Shown here: positions 6,361-10,356 of the stretch, in pieces
Position numbering within the stretch: position 1 is the first letter of the stretch
Layout: the number at the start of each line of letters is the position of its first letter
NCBI GenBank assembly: GCA_027083665.1
Contig: JALWNV010000248.1
Span: 1-10,356 of the forward strand
Direction of reading: 5' to 3'
Length of the DNA: 10,356 bases
Source of the DNA: Helicobacteraceae bacterium
Lineage (GTDB): Bacteria > Campylobacterota > Campylobacteria > Campylobacterales > Sulfurimonadaceae
Notes under the pieces: generated by a model
What the model saw: only the letters and a program-made list of their open reading frames with translations
Database searches by the model: none
Told to the model about the DNA's origin: nothing
Made by a program: the position numbers and the translations under genes

Positions 6361-6459
6361 CCGCAGCAGAAGCCGCAAGGTCACGGTCCCGATACGTTCA
6401 GTCTGTCATGACAAGCCCCTGCCTCTTTCTTCATCATCCATCCTTAACAAGGGGTAGGG

Positions 6460-6465
6460 TATAAT
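6460..6465 (+). promoter_or_regulatory. Putative -10 element of the PDC protein-hisH-hisA-prmA-ftsH unit
   Basis: TATAAT preceded by AGGG and followed by CACGGG lies 35 bases before the chosen ATG at 6500. Initiation would be near 6472, giving a leader of roughly 28 bases that contains the ribosome binding site. The in-frame TTG at 6476 would fall almost at the transcription start. No -35 is obvious. With the elements at 153 and 4271 it shares the pattern TATAATC followed by purine, pyrimidine, G. Confidence 0.6.
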
Positions 6466-6482
6466 CACGGGATTTTTGACCG

Positions 6483-6488
6483 AAGGAG
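6483..6488 (+). promoter_or_regulatory. Ribosome binding site that fixes the start of the PDC-type membrane protein
   Basis: AAGGAG lies 11 bases before the ATG at 6500. It sits inside the frame opened by the alternative TTG at 6476, so it argues for the later ATG start. Confidence 0.6.
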
Positions 6489-6499
6489 TACGCAAAAAG

Positions 6500-7411
6500 A
6501 TGGTTGCACGCGACATACAGAATTTCGGCGAGATCCGTACGAAAGCCCGGGCGTATTTTTGTTATCTGTTTTCGAAGAACCTGCCCAATCGTACTCCTTC
6601 GATCACGACCGAAGCGATTGTGACACGTCTAAAAAAGATCATGGGGGACCTCCAAGACGCCGAAGGCGCCTATCTGCTCGATGAAAAAGGGGTGCAGGTC
6701 AGTCCGACCTTTCTGCCGGGCGGAAAACAGATCGATGAGGATGCGGGCCGTATACGCTCCGACCGGGCCTATTATTACCGTGCCGTCAAAGAAAGGCGCT
6801 GTACGATCACCGATCCGTATCCTTCGCTGATTACGCAGGAATTGACGGTGACCGCTTCGCAACCGATCTTCGATGAACACGGCAACCTCAAATATGTCGC
6901 CTGTCTCGATATGCCGCTCGACGCGGTGCTGCGTATCGCCCATCCGATGCCGATGCACTCGTTTTTCGGCCGCTTTTTCCGTTACGGATATGCGGCTTTT
7001 ACATTCATGCTGGCGATGGTGGCGCTGCTGCTTTTTATCAAAAGCATTACGACGTTTCTGCATTTCGGCATGAATATCGGCGAGATCAAGATCAAAGAGG
7101 TCTTCGAATCGACCATTTTGCTGACGCTGGCGCTGGCGATTTTCGATCTGGTGAAAACCCTGTTCGAAGAAGAAGTGCTCGGACGCCACCGGCAGGAAAA
7201 CGAGGCTTCCGATCCGCACAAGACGATGGTACGGTTTCTCGGTTCCATTATTATCGCCCTCTCGATCGAGGCGCTGATGCTGGTATTCAAATTCGCCATG
7301 ACCGATCCGGCGAAGCTGATCAATGCCATTTACATTATCAGCGGGGTTTCGATGCTGATGCTCTCGCTGGCGGTCTATATCAAATTTACGAAAAGAAGTA
7401 TCGAAGAATGA
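6500..7411 (+). CDS. PDC/Cache-like sensor domain protein with four C-terminal membrane helices
   Basis: The 303-residue product has an N-terminal domain (about 20-147) with the pattern of PDC/Cache ligand-binding folds: AYLLDEKGVQVS, then RSDRAYYYRAVKERRCTITDPYPS (split over 86-109), TVTASQPIFDEHGNL and a closing CLDMPLDAVLR. Hydrophobic helices follow at about 163-181, 205-222, 246-266 and 275-295, with charged loops between (KIKE, EEEVLGRHRQENE). There is no helix or signal peptide before the sensor domain, so with four helices both ends would be cytoplasmic. This is unlike chemoreceptors and sensor kinases, where PDC domains sit outside between two helices. No kinase, cyclase or methyl-accepting output domain is present. 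The start at 6500 is set by AAGGAG at 6483-6488 and the promoter at 6460. The stop overlaps the hisH ATG by four bases. I recall similar proteins from Campylobacterota but know of no assigned function. Confidence 0.82.
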   Translation: MVARDIQNFGEIRTKARAYFCYLFSKNLPNRTPSITTEAIVTRLKKIMGDLQDAEGAYLLDEKGVQVSPTFLPGGKQIDEDAGRIRSDRAYYYRAVKERRCTITDPYPSLITQELTVTASQPIFDEHGNLKYVACLDMPLDAVLRIAHPMPMHSFFGRFFRYGYAAFTFMLAMVALLLFIKSITTFLHFGMNIGEIKIKEVFESTILLTLALAIFDLVKTLFEEEVLGRHRQENEASDPHKTMVRFLGSIIIALSIEALMLVFKFAMTDPAKLINAIYIISGVSMLMLSLAVYIKFTKRSIEE

Positions 7412-8019
7412 TAGCGATCTGCGATTACAATATGGGAAACCTGGCAAGCGTGCAGAACGCTTTCGCCAAACTGGGCAAAGACGCCGCCGTCGAAAGCGAC
7501 CCGGACAGACTGGCGTCCTATGACAAATTGGTTCTCCCGGGTGTCGGGGCGTTCGGCGATGCGATGGAACACCTGCAAAGCCGGGGGATGGACGAGGCAC
7601 TCAAAGCGTTCGCCGAAAGCGGAAAGCCGATGATCGGGATCTGTCTCGGCATGCAGCTGCTGTTTCAAAGCAGTGAAGAGTTCGGCTCCACGGAGGGGCT
7701 CGGACTGATAGGGGGGAAAGTGGTCGCCTTCGATACGACGCGCTTTTCCCATCCGCTGAAAGTTCCCCATATGGGGTGGAACCGGATGTTTACCCGTCCC
7801 CACCCGCTGTTCGACGGACTCGACGAGGAGCACTACCTCTACTTTGTCCATTCGTTCCATGCGGTTTGCGACGATGCGGAAGACGTGATCGGCGAGACGG
7901 AGTACGGTTACCGCTTTACGAGTGCCGTGGCGCGGGAGAACGTCATGGGCATCCAGCCGCACCCGGAAAAGAGCCACCGCAACGGGTTGGCGATCTTGAA
8001 TAACTTTATAGGAATGTAA
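7408..8019 (+). CDS. hisH: Imidazole glycerol phosphate synthase, glutamine amidotransferase subunit HisH
   Basis: HisH hydrolyses glutamine and channels ammonia to HisF, which makes imidazole glycerol phosphate and AICAR in histidine biosynthesis. The 203-residue protein is full length for a class I glutamine amidotransferase of this type. Visible features are the start [25 protein letters not shown], the nucleophile elbow [10 protein letters not shown] (C79), GWN near 124-125, and the catalytic His/Glu in [10 protein letters not shown] (H185, E187). Most HisH proteins have QFHPEKS; the Pro in QPHPEKS fits the Campylobacterota-like flavour. The ATG overlaps the previous stop by four bases, and only a weak GAAG precedes it, so translation is probably coupled. 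HisF is not in the window. Confidence 0.96.
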   Translation: MIAICDYNMGNLASVQNAFAKLGKDAAVESDPDRLASYDKLVLPGVGAFGDAMEHLQSRGMDEALKAFAESGKPMIGICLGMQLLFQSSEEFGSTEGLGLIGGKVVAFDTTRFSHPLKVPHMGWNRMFTRPHPLFDGLDEEHYLYFVHSFHAVCDDAEDVIGETEYGYRFTSAVARENVMGIQPHPEKSHRNGLAILNNFIGM

Positions 8020-8021
8020 CG

Positions 8022-8738
8022 ATGGTGATTTTACCTGCAATCGATCTCAAAGACGGACAGGCGGTACGCCTGACAAAAGGGCTGATGGAGAGCGCCAAAG
8101 TCTACTCGGACGAACCGTGGGAACTGGTGAAGCGTTTCGAGGAGATGGGCGCGGAGTGGGTTCATCTCGTCGATCTCAACGGCGCGTTCGCCGGCGAGCC
8201 GAAAAACCTCGAGCAGATCGAAAAAATCCGACGCAACAGCGGTGTCAAGCTCGAGCTCGGCGGCGGTATCCGCGACGAGGAGACGATCCGCCGCTATCTT
8301 GATCTCGGGATCGACCGGGTCATTCTCGGCTCCATCGCGGTCAAGGATCCGGAGTTTGTCAAGACTATGGCGGCCCGCTATCCCGTCGTCGTCGGTATCG
8401 ACGCGATCGACGGCTATGTCGCGGTCGAGGGGTGGGGCGAAGTGAGCGAGATGAAAGCGACCGATCTGGCCAAAGCGTTCGCGGATGCCGGAGTCGAAGC
8501 GATTATCTGTACTGATGTCGGACGCGACGGCACGCTCGGCGGTGTCAATGTCGATTTTACACTCGAGATCGCCCGCGCTTCAGGGATTCCTACTATTGCC
8601 AGCGGCGGGGTCCGTGACGACAGCGATCTTGCGGCGCTGGCGGTGACGGACGAGATCGCCGGTGTCATTATCGGCAAGGCGTTTTACGAGGGAACGATCG
8701 ATCTCGAAGAGGTGCTGAAGGCCTACGGGAATGTCTGA
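8022..8738 (+). CDS. hisA: ProFAR isomerase HisA (phosphoribosylformimino-5-aminoimidazole carboxamide ribotide isomerase)
   Basis: HisA carries out the Amadori rearrangement of ProFAR to PRFAR, the substrate of the HisF-HisH synthase, in the cytoplasm. The 238-residue (beta-alpha)8 barrel shows both half-barrel signatures: [16 protein letters not shown] with catalytic base D8, [34 protein letters not shown] with catalytic acid D127, [12 protein letters not shown], and the second phosphate site [12 protein letters not shown] followed by [11 protein letters not shown]. It starts two bases after the hisH stop, with AGGA at 8010-8013 eight bases before the ATG. Its last eight bases overlap prmA. 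Being next to hisH is functionally consistent, since HisA supplies the substrate of HisH-HisF. Confidence 0.97.
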   Translation: MVILPAIDLKDGQAVRLTKGLMESAKVYSDEPWELVKRFEEMGAEWVHLVDLNGAFAGEPKNLEQIEKIRRNSGVKLELGGGIRDEETIRRYLDLGIDRVILGSIAVKDPEFVKTMAARYPVVVGIDAIDGYVAVEGWGEVSEMKATDLAKAFADAGVEAIICTDVGRDGTLGGVNVDFTLEIARASGIPTIASGGVRDDSDLAALAVTDEIAGVIIGKAFYEGTIDLEEVLKAYGNV

Positions 8739-9561
8739 GTCCTATTACGAACTCACTGTCGAACCGTCGTCGCACCGGGAGCTTTTCGCCGACTTTCTGG
8801 CTGATACGCTTCCCGTCGGTTTCGAAGAGACGGAGACGGGATTCATCGTCCGCAGCGAAGAGGACCTCGAAACGATCCGGTGGGGCATCGAACAGTTTGC
8901 CGAAGCGCTGCAAAAAGCGCTCGGAGAGCCGGTCGACGTCGATATGCGGCTCGGGAAGAAGCGGACGCAAGACTGGGTTCAGGCCTATCAGCAGAGCGTG
9001 ACGCCGGTCGATGTCCCTCCTTTTTATGTACATCCGACCTGGGAAGCCCCGAATCCCGGACGGATCAATATTGCTATCGACCCGGCGCTGGCGTTCGGGA
9101 CCGGGCACCATCCGACGACGGCGTCGTGTCTTCAGGCCGTCGGCCGCGTTGTCGAAGCGGGTGACAAGGTACTGGATGTCGGTTGCGGCAGCGGAATTCT
9201 CGCCATTGCCGCGGCCAAGCTCGGCGCCGACACGGATGCATGCGATACCGATCCGGTTTCGGTAGGGAACACGCTCGAGAACTGTGACCTCAACGGCGTG
9301 CGCCTTGGACACGTCTGGGAAGGTTCCGCGGCAGGGGCATCGCGGCGGTACGATGTCGTAATCGCCAATATCGTGGCCGATGTTCTGGTCTTTATCGCAT
9401 CGGATCTGAAAAAGGTACTCAAGCCGGGAGGAAGGTTGATTCTTTCAGGCATTTTGGACAAATATGAGGCTAAAATTCTGGACGCGTATGCCGATATGGC
9501 GGTAGCGGACCGTATTTTACAAAACGAATGGGTGACGCTGATCGTTACCGACAAAGGATAA
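8731..9561 (+). CDS. prmA: Ribosomal protein L11 methyltransferase
   Basis: PrmA uses S-adenosylmethionine to trimethylate lysines and the N-terminus of ribosomal protein L11. The 276-residue product has an N-terminal L11-recognition domain (about 1-90) and a class I methyltransferase domain. The family motif [14 protein letters not shown] lies near 117-130, the SAM-binding [20 protein letters not shown] near 147-166, an acidic motif II region ACDTDPVSV, the catalytic-site NIVADVL, and [13 protein letters not shown]. Length and motif order are normal. Its ATG lies inside the end of hisA (8-base overlap), so translation is coupled. It is followed after six bases by ftsH. Confidence 0.96.
   Translation: MSESYYELTVEPSSHRELFADFLADTLPVGFEETETGFIVRSEEDLETIRWGIEQFAEALQKALGEPVDVDMRLGKKRTQDWVQAYQQSVTPVDVPPFYVHPTWEAPNPGRINIAIDPALAFGTGHHPTTASCLQAVGRVVEAGDKVLDVGCGSGILAIAAAKLGADTDACDTDPVSVGNTLENCDLNGVRLGHVWEGSAAGASRRYDVVIANIVADVLVFIASDLKKVLKPGGRLILSGILDKYEAKILDAYADMAVADRILQNEWVTLIVTDKG
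9554..9558 (+). promoter_or_regulatory. Ribosome binding site deciding the ftsH start
   Basis: AAGGA inside the end of prmA lies nine bases before the ATG at 9568. The other nearby ATG at 9561 is only two bases away and leads to a stop after 14 codons, so 9568 is the ftsH start. Confidence 0.65.

Positions 9562-10356
<795 letters not shown>

Noticed and set aside
6410..6456. CCCCT and AGGGG inverted repeat between amgK and the next promoter as a terminator
   Set aside because: The arms are five bases long, about 35 bases apart, and no T-run follows, so it does not resemble a rho-independent terminator.
6144..6464. Plus-strand frame reaching beyond the amgK stop, with an ATG overlapping that stop at 6357, as a possible murU remnant
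   Set aside because: The 35-codon extension past amgK shows none of the nucleotidyltransferase start pattern (glycine-rich AGxGxRM) and ends inside the promoter at 6460.

Overview
The window looks like a chromosomal segment of a fairly GC-rich member of the Campylobacterota (formerly Epsilonproteobacteria), for example a Sulfurovum-, Nitratifractor- or Hydrogenimonas-like bacterium. This rests on protein style (HisH with a GIQPHPEKS active-site motif, Asn-rich FtsH N-terminus), on TATAATC-type -10 elements without a clear -35, and on the tight hisH-hisA-prmA-ftsH order. The genus is a guess; the phylum is a reasonable inference. Coding density is very high, and most neighbouring genes overlap by a few bases or are separated by under 10 bases.

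Left part (197-6360) is a cell-wall recycling cluster. A first plus-strand unit (promoter near 153-158) encodes a small Cys-rich protein of unknown function, an apparently exported protein that fuses a NagZ-type beta-N-acetylglucosaminidase (GH3) to an AmpD/AmiD-type amidase (Amidase_2), and a sodium:solute symporter (SSS family). These three are joined by one-base stop/start overlaps. A minus-strand gene for an unrecognised two-helix membrane protein follows; its 3' end overlaps the symporter gene and its 5' end lies back-to-back with a second plus-strand unit. That unit encodes anhydro-N-acetylmuramic acid kinase (AnmK) and the anomeric sugar kinase AmgK, overlapping by 8 bases.

Together these genes suggest a recycling route that starts outside the cytoplasm. 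Muropeptide fragments would be trimmed of GlcNAc and peptide in the periplasm by the fusion enzyme, the freed (anhydro)MurNAc imported by the symporter, phosphorylated by AnmK, and after dephosphorylation converted to MurNAc-1-phosphate by AmgK on the way to UDP-MurNAc. The phosphatase (MupP) and nucleotidyltransferase (MurU) needed to complete that route are not in the window. The enzyme assignments are strong; the transporter substrate and the periplasmic order of events are inferences.

Right part (6460-10356) is one compact plus-strand unit behind a TATAATC promoter: a PDC/Cache-like sensor protein with four C-terminal membrane helices and no leading helix, then hisH, hisA, prmA (ribosomal protein L11 methyltransferase) and the 5' portion of ftsH, which runs off the right edge inside the AAA+ domain. 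The first ~150 bases of the window are clearly lower in GC than the rest and hold no gene I can defend. I see no tRNA, rRNA, CRISPR array, insertion sequence or convincing rho-independent terminator.
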